From IMG/VR virus record IMGVR_UViG_3300009149_004118, positions 1 through 23,592 of that record: a stretch of 23,592 nucleotides of DNA; one strand, written 5' to 3'. Source of the DNA: a virus. A program made the translations under genes and the position numbers. The notes beneath the pieces were generated by a model, which ran no database searches, was not told the origin of the DNA, and saw only the letters and a program-made list of their open reading frames with translations. Shown piece after piece: positions 7,551 through 15,327 of this stretch (positions are counted from its first letter, which is position 1; every line of letters starts with the position of its first letter).

Positions 7551-8276
7551 TTATAGTTCATTAACTTTATCTTTAAATCTCCATATGTATCCAGAAGATG
7601 TATAATTATAATTATTATTATTTTTAAAGCAACAATTTGATATTGAGGTTCTTTTTATTCCAGATTTTTCAGATGATTGTCTTATAGATTCATATTCCAT
7701 TATGAGATTTCCGTCAATATCATATTGTAACACAATTCTATTCTTTATCCTAAGTGATTTAGGTTTATCTAAGTTAATTTTTTTTGGATTTTTATCTCTA
7801 AACTTCCATATATAGAATCCGGCATGTTTTAATATACCATTACAGTTTTTACTTATATTTGGTGTTGGTATACCACTTTCTCTGGATGCTTCGTTTAGTG
7901 ATTTATATTCTTTTATGAAATTACCATCAATATCATATTGTAAAACACTATTTGATATTTTTTTAATATACTCTGAATTATTTTTAGGTGTCCCTCCACC
8001 ACCTTTACGTTGATTACACTTTGGTTTGATCTTATCAATCCAATATATTTCCCTCTCTTCCCAATTATCAGAGTTACAAACCTCTATTATATCTAGTATT
8101 GGTTTTTCATTAGATTTAATCAACTTTCTAATCCAATTGGTTTTTTTTGTTTTTATATCCCTTTTAGCATCATATAAATGATTATAATATCTAACTTTTG
8201 GGTTATTACTCTTACCTATATATTTTATATCATTTGATATTGGGTCAGTTAGACTATAAATATAAATTTTGATCAT
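7551..8276 (-). CDS. GIY-YIG homing endonuclease with two NUMOD1-type repeats
   Basis: A 241-residue free-standing homing endonuclease. The GIY-YIG domain is at the N-terminus: IYIYSL (4-9), KYIGKS (18-23), conserved Arg 29 and His 33, a Glu near 75 and CNQRKGGGG (87-95). Two DNA-binding repeats follow, both starting VLQYDIDGN (about 112 and 182) and running through a small helix-turn-helix (SLNEASRESGIP..., SIRQSSEKSGIK...) to a closing (F/Y)IWKF/RF. It is antisense to its neighbours and sits between the 7180 gene and the portal gene. A TATATATA box ends four bases before its ATG. It presumably invaded the portal upstream region and cuts the same locus in phages that lack it. Confidence 0.95.
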   Translation of the reverse strand: MIKIYIYSLTDPISNDIKYIGKSNNPKVRYYNHLYDAKRDIKTKKTNWIRKLIKSNEKPILDIIEVCNSDNWEEREIYWIDKIKPKCNQRKGGGGTPKNNSEYIKKISNSVLQYDIDGNFIKEYKSLNEASRESGIPTPNISKNCNGILKHAGFYIWKFRDKNPKKINLDKPKSLRIKNRIVLQYDIDGNLIMEYESIRQSSEKSGIKRTSISNCCFKNNNNYNYTSSGYIWRFKDKVNEL

Positions 8277-8280
8277 ATCG

Positions 8281-8288
8281 TATATATA
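8281..8288 (-). promoter_or_regulatory. TATATATA box directly before the GIY-YIG gene
   Basis: TATATATA on the minus strand is separated from the ATG (8274-8276) by only four bases (ACGA.. region). If it works like a -10 element, the transcript would start at or within the start codon, giving a leaderless message. Confidence 0.45.
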
Positions 8289-8344
8289 AATTAATTAATC
8301 TGTTTATTATTATATTTTGCCACTTTAGGGGATGATGTGATTAA

Positions 8345-8352
8345 TATATATA
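8345..8352 (+). promoter_or_regulatory. Putative late promoter box of the portal gene
   Basis: TATATATA followed by CA lies 19 bases upstream of the portal ATG. It belongs to the set of TATATATA-CA sites at 1051, 15290 and 17107. Confidence 0.55.
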
Positions 8353-8371
8353 CAAAAAGTATTAATTTTTT

Positions 8372-10126
8372 ATGAGTAGTTATAACAACTTTAACGGAGC
8401 ATCAGGAACAGACTCAAATTTCGCATATACTAATTCAGCCGTTGAGAATAAAGGACTTTTTAGTCGTATTCTTAGAAACCTTTCGAATTATGGTATGAAT
8501 TATGATGATATGATAATCAGAAACCAAGTAGGTATTGGTATTAATGAGGATCCATATTCAGCTAGAGGTAATTCAATGTATGATTTCTTTAGTCAGAGAG
8601 CCGTAGCTTCTGTTTTGAATAGAAAGTCAATCCCTTATTTAGATAAAGCGTATGGTGATAAGAGAAGAATTCTAAGAGAATATTCTATTAAAGATGAAAT
8701 AAGAGATTTTTTGAGTACAATAGCAGATGAATCAATCGTTTTTAATGATGATTCTGATTTCTGTTCACCTAAAGCATTATCAAATGAATACCCCCAGGAA
8801 GTAAGAGATAAATATCAGGAGTATTTTGAGAAAATATACAATAAGTATGGATTCTCTGATAGTATAACTGCTTGGGATATGATGAGAGATTTTCTTATCG
8901 ATGGGTATATAGCTATTGAGATTATATATGATGATAAGAAAAAGAATATTGTTGGTTTTAATAGAATGAGACCAGAAACTTTAGTACCGGCTTATGAGCC
9001 AGCTATTGGACACCTATGGATACAGTTCCCAGAGGATCCACAATTGAGAAGAATATTTTTAGATTCTCAAATAGTTTATATATCATATTCAACACAGAAT
9101 GATTATTCAGAGACTTCTTATGTTGAAGGTTTGATAAAGCCATATAACCAATTAAAGATATTAGAGCAAACTAGAATAATGTTTAACGTTATAAATGCTA
9201 CTGTTTATCAAAAGTTTACGATTCCTATTAAGGGTTTATCTAGACAAAGAGCAGAAGAACAAATAGGTCAGTTGATACATGATTATTCAGAGGAAGTTGA
9301 ATGGGATGATAGTTTAGGTACACTTACTATAAATGGTGCTAAACACTTAAATTATAATAAACAAATATGGTTTCCTGAGGGAGACGCTGGTACACCGAAT
9401 ATGGAAATGGTTTCACCAGAGGGTCATGATCTTAATGATGAAACTATGTTGTCTTGGTTCTATAAAGGTCTTAAAAGAGCTTCTAAGATACCTATAACTC
9501 GATTTGAAGGAGAGAACGGTGGGGGAAATCTTTTTAGTGATGCTTCTGAGATGACTAGAGATGAAATTAAATTCCATAACTTCATTAGTAGATTAAGAGC
9601 AAACTTTAAAGAACTTATTGTTAAGCCACTTAAATTACAGATGTTAATCGAGTTCCCTGAATTAACAGAGGATGAAGTATTTACTAATAGAGTCGATATT
9701 GATTTCTATACTAATCAAATTTTCGAAGATTGGAAGAAAATAAACAACTTGGCTAAGAAATCAGAAATAGTTGGAACATTGTTAAGTGTTATGAGAACGG
9801 ATGATAAACCTTATTTCCATATTGAGTGGATAATGGATAATATATTTAAACTTACTCCAGAAGAGAAAGCTGAGAATGAGAGATATTGGGCACGTGACGC
9901 TAGTGCTGGTGATGCTTCTGGTGAAGAAGGTGGAGAAGGCGGAGGAGACTTCGGTGGAGAAGGCGGAGAAGGCGGTGGAGACTTCGGTGAATCTGGTGGT
10001 GAACTTAGTGATGTTGGCGGTGGAGACGAAGGCGGTGGAGACGAAGGCGGTGGAGACATTGGTGGTGATGTCGGTGGTGGGGACACTGGTGGTGGAGACG
10101 AAGGTGGTGGAGAATTCGAATTCTAA
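8372..10126 (+). CDS. 20: Portal vertex protein (T4 gp20-like)
   Basis: The 584-residue protein forms the dodecameric ring at the head vertex through which DNA enters and to which the tail attaches. Typical gp20 features: RRILREYSIKDEIRDFLSTIADE (stem entry), MMRDFLIDGYIAIEIIYD, VGFNRMRPETLVPAYEP, SQIVYISYST, a PEGDAGTPNMEMVSPEGHDLND core segment, and LKRASKIPITRFEGENGGGNLF...EMTRDEIKFHNFISRLRANFKELIVKPLKLQML, the long helical crown/wing region. The body ends near residue 510. The last ~70 residues are an acidic tail made almost only of Gly, Asp and Glu in GGGDEGG-like repeats, ending EFEF; T4 gp20 has no such tail that I recall. It is the first head gene of the T4 order 20-21-22-23, here broken by a minus-strand island. 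Confidence 0.95.
   Translation: MSSYNNFNGASGTDSNFAYTNSAVENKGLFSRILRNLSNYGMNYDDMIIRNQVGIGINEDPYSARGNSMYDFFSQRAVASVLNRKSIPYLDKAYGDKRRILREYSIKDEIRDFLSTIADESIVFNDDSDFCSPKALSNEYPQEVRDKYQEYFEKIYNKYGFSDSITAWDMMRDFLIDGYIAIEIIYDDKKKNIVGFNRMRPETLVPAYEPAIGHLWIQFPEDPQLRRIFLDSQIVYISYSTQNDYSETSYVEGLIKPYNQLKILEQTRIMFNVINATVYQKFTIPIKGLSRQRAEEQIGQLIHDYSEEVEWDDSLGTLTINGAKHLNYNKQIWFPEGDAGTPNMEMVSPEGHDLNDETMLSWFYKGLKRASKIPITRFEGENGGGNLFSDASEMTRDEIKFHNFISRLRANFKELIVKPLKLQMLIEFPELTEDEVFTNRVDIDFYTNQIFEDWKKINNLAKKSEIVGTLLSVMRTDDKPYFHIEWIMDNIFKLTPEEKAENERYWARDASAGDASGEEGGEGGGDFGGEGGEGGGDFGESGGELSDVGGGDEGGGDEGGGDIGGDVGGGDTGGGDEGGGEFEF
9915..10114 (+). repeat. Low-complexity GGX repeats coding the portal acidic tail
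   Basis: Short degenerate units such as GGCGGTGGAGACGAA and GGAGAAGGC recur and encode Gly-Gly-Gly-Asp/Glu blocks. This GC-rich patch contrasts with the AT-rich surroundings. Such units can gain or lose copies by slippage. Confidence 0.8.
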
Positions 10127-10142
10127 AAGATATTTAAAAAAG

Positions 10143-10174
10143 AAAACCTCTTAAAATTATTAAGAGGTTTTTTT
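10143..10174. terminator. Bidirectional terminator between portal and the minus-strand island
   Basis: AAAACCTCTTAA pairs with TTAAGAGGTTTT across a five-base AATTA loop and is followed by T's. It ends the portal transcript and, with its A run, the leftward island transcript. Confidence 0.88.
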
Positions 10175-10627
10175 ATGCTATGTTTTTTGTGTCGGGTATT
10201 TCAAAGTAAAATTGTGTTACGCTATTATCAAAGGGTAGTCTCAATTGTTTAGCTATAATTGGACAATTTGATTCCAATAGACATTTTAGTTCTTTTCCTG
10301 ATGTGTTATCTAGAATTTTAACTTCTATTTTTAATTCATCCACTTTATTATCCTTTATTATAAAAGACATTGCCCTTACGAAAAATGCTATACTTTTTAA
10401 TGATATGTCATGATCTTTTGGCTTACCCAAGCTACCGTATATTGGTGTGTTTATATTTGATATTTCTGTTACATCAAATCCGATTCTTTTACCCTCGTTT
10501 AATAAAACGTTAAGTTTTATCTCTCGTTTGTATTGTGTCCATTGTGGAAATTTAGCCAATAGCCTATCATAGTGAGTAACTCAACATCATTTTCTAAAAT
10601 AACATCATATTCTAGTAAATCACTCAT
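10173..10627 (-). CDS. Unknown protein, apparently split by a -1 frameshift
   Basis: The RNase R stop and an ATG overlap as TAATG at 10625-10629, so a coupled gene should start at 10627. That frame reads MSDLLEYDVILENDVELLTMIGYW and stops after 36 codons. The -1 frame is open from 10577 and continues as HYDRLLAKFPQWTQYKREIKLNVLLNEG to a stop at 10173. Joining the two near 10572 gives a continuous ~150-residue protein (…ENDVELL/HYDRLLAKFPQW…), while the longer part alone has no start codon better than TTG at 10559. No slippery heptamer is evident, so this may be a real frameshift mutation, a one-base sequencing deletion, or unusual recoding. No domain is recognised; the C-terminal part looks like a beta-rich fold (AIIKDNKVDELKIEVKIL, QFYFEIPDT). 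Function unknown. Confidence 0.6.
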
Positions 10628-12531
10628 TACATTTTAATGAAATCTATTTGTTTCTTATCTAAATCAACACCATTAACTATTATAGTTATATCATCACCCA
10701 ATCTTATTCTATCTCCAACGTCATTAAAAATTTGATAATTGTCTGTATCTATGTGATAGTTACCTTCCAAAGATTGATATCTTATCATACCCTCACATTT
10801 ACTTTCTTTTAATTCAACATATAAACCCCAGTCAGTTACACCAGAAACTATACCATCAAAGACTTTACCAATTTTATCTTGTAAATATTCGGCTTGTTTG
10901 TATTTAATAGAATCTCTTTGTGCTCTTGATGCTATTAATTCTCTACTTGAGCACCATTTAGCTTCATCTTCGACTTTAGTTGGATTTCCTTGTTTCTTAT
11001 TTTCTAAGAAATCAAGTAACATTCTATGTGTCATTAAATCAGGATATCTACGTATAGGACTTGTGAAGTGTGAATAGTGTGTAAATCCTAATCCATAGTG
11101 TCCTATGTTTTGTATTGTGTATGTTGCTTTAGACATACATCTTGTAACAACTGTACTTAACATATTTTCTTCTGGTGTTCCTTTAACATCCTTTAATAGT
11201 TGGTTTATAGACTTTTTAAGTTCTTCTCCTTCGCCTTCTGCTTTGAATTCGTGACCGAAAGTCTTACAAACATTAGCCAGTGCTGTTAATTTATCCATGT
11301 TAGGAGTATCGTGTACTCTAAATACGTTAGTTCTTGAATTACTTGATAGTAGTTTAGCAACAGATTTATTAGCTAATAACATAAATTCTTCAATTAGTTT
11401 ATTTGCTTCTTTTTGTTCTTTGAAATAAACACCAATTGGTTTTTTATTATCTTCTGCTAATTTGAATCGAACTTCAATACCACCCATTTCTAATGATCCG
11501 TCTTTAATTCTTTTCTTTCTTATTTTCTTAGCTAGTGTATTAAGATGATTAACCATTAATGGATAAACTCTATCTTCTCCTTTATATTTATCATCATTAC
11601 CCTCGATTATCTCTTGAGCATCTTCATAAGCAAATCTCATATCAGAGTGAATGACTGTTTTACCATGCCATTCTTTAACTATTTTCCCATCAGAATCCAT
11701 AGTGAATACTACTGAGAAAGCTAATCTATCTTCATTAGGTTTTAACGAACATATTCCATTACTTAATCTCTCTGGTAACATTGGTACACATCTATCAACT
11801 AGATATACTGATGTTGCTCTTTCATAAGCTTCATCATCTAATTTACTACCTGGTTTAACATAATATCCAACATCAGCGATGTGTACTCCTATTTCGAATC
11901 TATTATCATTTATTACTTTAAGTGATAGTGCATCATCAAAATCACGAGCATCTACTGGGTCAATTGTTATTGTTGTCACATCCCTCATATCTCTACGAGA
12001 CTTTATCTCCTTTTCTGTTATTACTTCTGGAACAAGTTCTGATTCATTTATAACATCTTGTGTGAAATCAACTGGTAATCCATATTCATACATTATTGAA
12101 TTCATCTCAGCGTTATTATCACCAACATCACCCAATATCTTAGTTATCTTAGCTTGTGGTGATTTACTATCTTCCCACTTTGTTAATTCAACAATAACCT
12201 TTTGGTTATCTTCCGCTTTTAACCCACCTTTAATATAGAAATCAACTGGTATTCTTCTACTGTCAGGTATGACGAATGTTAATTTACCATTAATGTGTAC
12301 TCTACCAACGAATTCTTTCTTATTTCTGGTGATTACATCAACTACTTTAGCTTCTAATTTCTTTTCACCCTTGAATACTTCTACTGTTACCTTATCTAAG
12401 TGTAAAGCATTTTTAGTATTTTTCTTGAAAATGAAAATTGATTTATCGTCTATTGTGATTGTTGCGTGTCTGTTTGTTGAGAACTCGATAGTACCTTCGT
12501 ACCGTTCTCCTGCTTTTATATTATTATTCAT
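10627..12531 (-). CDS. rnr: RNase R / RNase II-family 3'-5' exoribonuclease
   Basis: A processive 3'-5' exoribonuclease of the RNB family. I choose ATG 12531 (MNNNIKAGERYEGTIEF) over the upstream ATG at 12591, because AAAGGA lies four bases before it and the cold-shock-like OB fold starts there; this gives 634 residues. Order: OB/cold-shock domain(s) (about 1-130), RNB catalytic domain with TIDPVDARDFDDALSL (about 187-203, the Asp cluster that binds Mg2+) and HIADVGYYV, the RNB signature FTSPIRRYPDLMTHR (about 487-501), and a C-terminal S1 domain (from about 555, DGIVSGVTDWGLYVEL). It lacks the N-terminal helix-turn-helix and basic tail of E. coli RNase R (813 residues). In bacteria RNase R degrades structured RNA and the non-stop mRNA released by tmRNA, which matters because a tmRNA lies 7 kb away. 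Its stop overlaps the next ATG. Confidence 0.95.
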   Translation of the reverse strand: MNNNIKAGERYEGTIEFSTNRHATITIDDKSIFIFKKNTKNALHLDKVTVEVFKGEKKLEAKVVDVITRNKKEFVGRVHINGKLTFVIPDSRRIPVDFYIKGGLKAEDNQKVIVELTKWEDSKSPQAKITKILGDVGDNNAEMNSIMYEYGLPVDFTQDVINESELVPEVITEKEIKSRRDMRDVTTITIDPVDARDFDDALSLKVINDNRFEIGVHIADVGYYVKPGSKLDDEAYERATSVYLVDRCVPMLPERLSNGICSLKPNEDRLAFSVVFTMDSDGKIVKEWHGKTVIHSDMRFAYEDAQEIIEGNDDKYKGEDRVYPLMVNHLNTLAKKIRKKRIKDGSLEMGGIEVRFKLAEDNKKPIGVYFKEQKEANKLIEEFMLLANKSVAKLLSSNSRTNVFRVHDTPNMDKLTALANVCKTFGHEFKAEGEGEELKKSINQLLKDVKGTPEENMLSTVVTRCMSKATYTIQNIGHYGLGFTHYSHFTSPIRRYPDLMTHRMLLDFLENKKQGNPTKVEDEAKWCSSRELIASRAQRDSIKYKQAEYLQDKIGKVFDGIVSGVTDWGLYVELKESKCEGMIRYQSLEGNYHIDTDNYQIFNDVGDRIRLGDDITIIVNGVDLDKKQIDFIKM

Positions 12532-12541
12532 ATTCCTTTTA

Positions 12542-12943
12542 TTAGGAAATATCGTTTTGTTTATTATCTCGCTTGGATATGTTATCAACACCGTACTTAT
12601 CTATTAGTGTTTTTTTCATCTTGTTCAATACCTTATTGTTCTGTATTGGATAATCAACACCATAATTTTCTCTTAGAGATTTTTTTCTTTTTGATTCTGA
12701 ACATTTTCTACAAAAGTATTCTCCCCATTTATTATCATACTTAACATAGTTCTTAAAGATTACATCCTTTTCGATTCCACATTTGTCACACTTACACTTT
12801 ATCTTATAGTGTGATCCTTTAGATAGTAATTCAACAGGTATTATTAATAACTCACCTATTGTAACATCACTATATCCTAAATTCTCATAGTATGAATAGT
12901 TTGCTTCGTTTATTTTAACTTTTATCTCCCTAGTTATGATCAT
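12542..12943 (-). CDS. Zinc-ribbon protein with YGVD repeats, homing-endonuclease-like, possibly truncated
   Basis: A 133-residue protein ending 10 bases before RNase R. It contains a four-Cys zinc ribbon (CKCDKCG...FCRKC, about residues 50-80), then repeats of the type K-x(n)-ENYGVDYPIQNNKV and DKYGVDNISKRD. This combination is seen, to my knowledge, in phage proteins associated with homing or Vsr-like nucleases, where many YGV(D/E) units precede a nuclease domain. Here the ORF stops right after the second unit, so the nuclease part seems to be missing. AGAGG lies about six bases before ATG 12943. It may be a decayed mobile gene inserted in front of RNase R. Confidence 0.6.
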   Translation of the reverse strand: MIITREIKVKINEANYSYYENLGYSDVTIGELLIIPVELLSKGSHYKIKCKCDKCGIEKDVIFKNYVKYDNKWGEYFCRKCSESKRKKSLRENYGVDYPIQNNKVLNKMKKTLIDKYGVDNISKRDNKQNDIS

Positions 12944-13116
12944 AAAAAACCTCTAAATTTCAATTATTTATTAAAAATAGGTTCCTCTCTTCACATTCTT
13001 ACCAAACCTTCTTCAATAAAAGATTCTAGTCGGTCTATAAAAAATCCACCTTTCTAAAAATGTGATTTAACATCATCAATATATACTATGAACTGCAAAA
13101 AATAATTATTTTAAAC
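12944..13116. promoter_or_regulatory. Divergent 173-base control region upstream of the protease-scaffold gene
   Basis: This gap separates the leftward RNase R island from the rightward head genes. It holds CTATAAAAAATCCACC at 13035-13050 and the box TATATACT at 13080-13087, followed by a 29-base A/T-rich leader. The same pair of elements, with nearly the same spacing (29 and 27 bases between them), precedes the major capsid gene at 15247-15297. I see no hairpin or RNA gene here. Confidence 0.5.
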
Positions 13117-15243
13117 ATGAAACCGGTTTTAATAGTAGAAAATTCACAAAACCAACTTATTAGGGAAAGTAATGGAACTAATAAGGGGTACACATTAGGT
13201 GGTACATTCACCGAATTCGGTGTCAAGAACAGAAATGAACGTATTTATTCGGCTGATAAATTTTTACCAGCATTAAATGAGATGAATGAACGTATAAGTG
13301 GCTTAGGAGCTGTTTATGGTGAATTCGATCATCCAGACGTTTTTGACACATCACTCTCAAGAGCTTCACATATTATCACGAAGGCAAATTATGTCCAAGA
13401 GAAAAATACAGTAGAAGGTGAGATTAAATTACTAAGTACATATTGGGGTAAAGAAGCAAAAGCATTAGTCGATGACGGATGTCCTGTATTCGTATCTTCA
13501 AGAGCTGCTGGTATTACTGAATCAGATGGTTCAGTTTCCCTGAAAAAATTATTTACATATGACATTGTTGCTGACCCAGGATTTGCGTCAGCTAAAATGG
13601 ATGTTAGAGTACTTAATGAGTCATTGGGTTATAATGATGCGAAATCTAACTTTAGGATATATGAAATGTCTGACGAGTCAAAAATAAATGAGTTATTCAA
13701 TATGAACAAGAATGAGTTTGTAACAAAAAAACAATTGACTGACTACTCTAACTACTTAGTTAACGAATTAGCGACAACTAAGAGAACAGTTAATACAGCC
13801 ATTACAAAGGGTAATATAGAACCTAAGAAGATGGAACAATTATTAGAGTACTACGAAGAGTTAAATAGCTCTAATGCACAAGTAGCTAAGTATCTTGATT
13901 ATTTAGCTGAAAAAGTTCAATTCGTAGTTAATGAAAACAAAGCATTAAAAACTACATCAGAAAAATTAGTTAAGCACAATGACTATTTAGCTGAAAACTT
14001 AGAAAAAGCAATTAATTATTCTGAGTATTTAGCTGAGAATCTTGACAAGAACATTGATTATTCTGAGTATTTAGCTGAGAACTTAGATAAGAATATCTCT
14101 TATGCTGAGTATTTAGCGGAAAACGTAGATAAAAATATTTCATATTCTGAGTATTTAGCTGAGAATCTTGATAAGAACATTGCTTACTCTGAGTATATCG
14201 CAGAAAATTTAGATAAGAACATTGCTTACTCTGAGTATATCGCAGAAAATTTAGATAAGAACATTGCTTACTCTGAGTATATCGCAGAAAACGTTGATAA
14301 TAACATCGCTTATTCTGAATACTTAGCTGAGCACGTTGAGGGTAACATTGCTTACTCTGAGTACATCGCAGAACATTTAGATGATAACATCGCTTATTCT
14401 GAGTATGTAGCTGAGAATCTTGACAAATCTATTAACTATCAAGGAATGATCGTTGAAAGATTAAATGGAGATAAATTATTTGAATCTGTTGAAGGATCTG
14501 AAAACTTCCCATCTTTAGAAGATGCTGGTTTCGAAGCTTTCGAGGATGAAGATGATGAATGTGAAACTGAATTATCTCAAGAGTTAGATAATGAAGAAGA
14601 TTTTGATGGTGTTGATGAATCTGTTAATACAGATACAACAATCGTTGAAAACAAAGAAGAAGAAACAGAAGAAGAAGATGAAGAAGAAGAAGCTGCTGAT
14701 AACCATATGGTAGACGGTAATAGTGATTCTGAATTATCTGAATCTATTGATAAATTAATTGAAGAAGCTAAAAAACGAAAAGTTTCTGAAACAGCAGATG
14801 TAAATTTCTTAAAATTTATGTCTAAATCACAAGTTGATAGCTTTTATGCACTTACTAATGACGAACAAGAGTCAGTTAAAGTCCATATAAACGAAAGAGA
14901 CTACTTTACTCAAAAAGAAGTTTTATCATTAATTGCTGAAGCACTTTCAACTAAGAACGAATCTCTTGAAGAGAGAATCATCAGATTGATGCCTGATAAC
15001 ATTAAGCCAATCTGGGAACAATTAAACGACCCTTCTAAGAAGTCTATCTTGTCACAAGCTAGATTATATCCAGAAGACGTTTTAACAACTGAAGCTCAAG
15101 TTGAACATTTTTGGTCAACTAGAAAGCTTAAGACAAATGAGTCTGTAACAAAGAAACTTGTATCACACGAAAGCCTTATCCAAGAAGATAAACTTTCAGA
15201 TAGTGATGTTCAAGCGATAATGGAAAGATTCAAAAATATTTAA
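13117..15243 (+). CDS. 21: Prohead protease fused to a repeat-rich scaffold (T4 gp21 + gp22-like)
   Basis: A 708-residue fusion. Residues 1-170 are a prohead protease of the T4 gp21 (S77) type: GTFTEFGVKNRNERIYS, catalytic His 72 in YGEFDHP, VEGEIKLL, and the serine motif FVSSRAAG (126-132). T4 gp21 itself is about 212 residues. The rest looks like an assembly core. Residues 170-286 are helical. Residues 287-440 are eleven 14-residue units (consensus YSEYLAENLDKNIA), two heptads each, suited to a long coiled coil. About 465-530 is highly acidic. The C-terminal ~180 residues form a charged helical domain. In T4 the protease and scaffold are separate genes 21 and 22. The L/I-A-E in each repeat matches the consensus cut by gp21-type proteases, so the scaffold may be shredded by its own protease after assembly. 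The major capsid gene follows directly. Confidence 0.9.
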   Translation: MKPVLIVENSQNQLIRESNGTNKGYTLGGTFTEFGVKNRNERIYSADKFLPALNEMNERISGLGAVYGEFDHPDVFDTSLSRASHIITKANYVQEKNTVEGEIKLLSTYWGKEAKALVDDGCPVFVSSRAAGITESDGSVSLKKLFTYDIVADPGFASAKMDVRVLNESLGYNDAKSNFRIYEMSDESKINELFNMNKNEFVTKKQLTDYSNYLVNELATTKRTVNTAITKGNIEPKKMEQLLEYYEELNSSNAQVAKYLDYLAEKVQFVVNENKALKTTSEKLVKHNDYLAENLEKAINYSEYLAENLDKNIDYSEYLAENLDKNISYAEYLAENVDKNISYSEYLAENLDKNIAYSEYIAENLDKNIAYSEYIAENLDKNIAYSEYIAENVDNNIAYSEYLAEHVEGNIAYSEYIAEHLDDNIAYSEYVAENLDKSINYQGMIVERLNGDKLFESVEGSENFPSLEDAGFEAFEDEDDECETELSQELDNEEDFDGVDESVNTDTTIVENKEEETEEEDEEEEAADNHMVDGNSDSELSESIDKLIEEAKKRKVSETADVNFLKFMSKSQVDSFYALTNDEQESVKVHINERDYFTQKEVLSLIAEALSTKNESLEERIIRLMPDNIKPIWEQLNDPSKKSILSQARLYPEDVLTTEAQVEHFWSTRKLKTNESVTKKLVSHESLIQEDKLSDSDVQAIMERFKNI
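13975..14436 (+). repeat. Eleven in-frame 42-bp tandem repeats in the scaffold region
   Basis: Eleven consecutive 42-base units encode 14 residues each. The central units (about 14179-14304) are almost identical in DNA, for example gcttactctgagtatatcg followed by cagaaaatttagataagaac, while outer units differ mainly at synonymous positions. This points to recent copy-number change in the middle and older copies at the edges. Confidence 0.95.
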
Positions 15244-15246
15244 TGT

Positions 15247-15297
15247 CTGTAAAGAATCCACCTTGGTAAAAATCAAGATTTCAAAGGGTTATATATA
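15247..15297 (+). promoter_or_regulatory. Putative promoter of the major capsid gene
   Basis: CTGTAAAGAATCCACC at 15247-15262 is followed 27 bases later by TATATATA-CA at 15290-15299. The ATG is 30 bases further on, behind a leader made almost only of A with a few T and G. The arrangement copies that in front of the protease-scaffold gene. Confidence 0.55.
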
Positions 15298-15327
15298 CAT
15301 TAATTAAAAAAATAAAAAAGAAAAATT

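Noticed and set aside
9811-10086. A Pro/Ser-rich reading frame antisense to the end of the portal gene.
   Set aside because: It is the mirror image of the GGX repeats; no start context, and composition is fully explained by the sense repeats.
12531-12591. RNase R starting at ATG 12591 with a 20-residue extension.
   Set aside because: The extension overlaps the end of the upstream zinc-ribbon gene and looks non-homologous; ATG 12531 has AAAGGA four bases ahead and starts the OB fold.
11879-12607. Open frames on the + strand across RNase R.
   Set aside because: They are antisense to a protein with clear RNB and OB motifs, have hydrophobic random-looking composition, and no leader or box.
13975-14436. 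42-bp direct repeats that could look like a CRISPR-type array.
   Set aside because: Units are contiguous without spacers, in frame, and encode a regular heptad protein.
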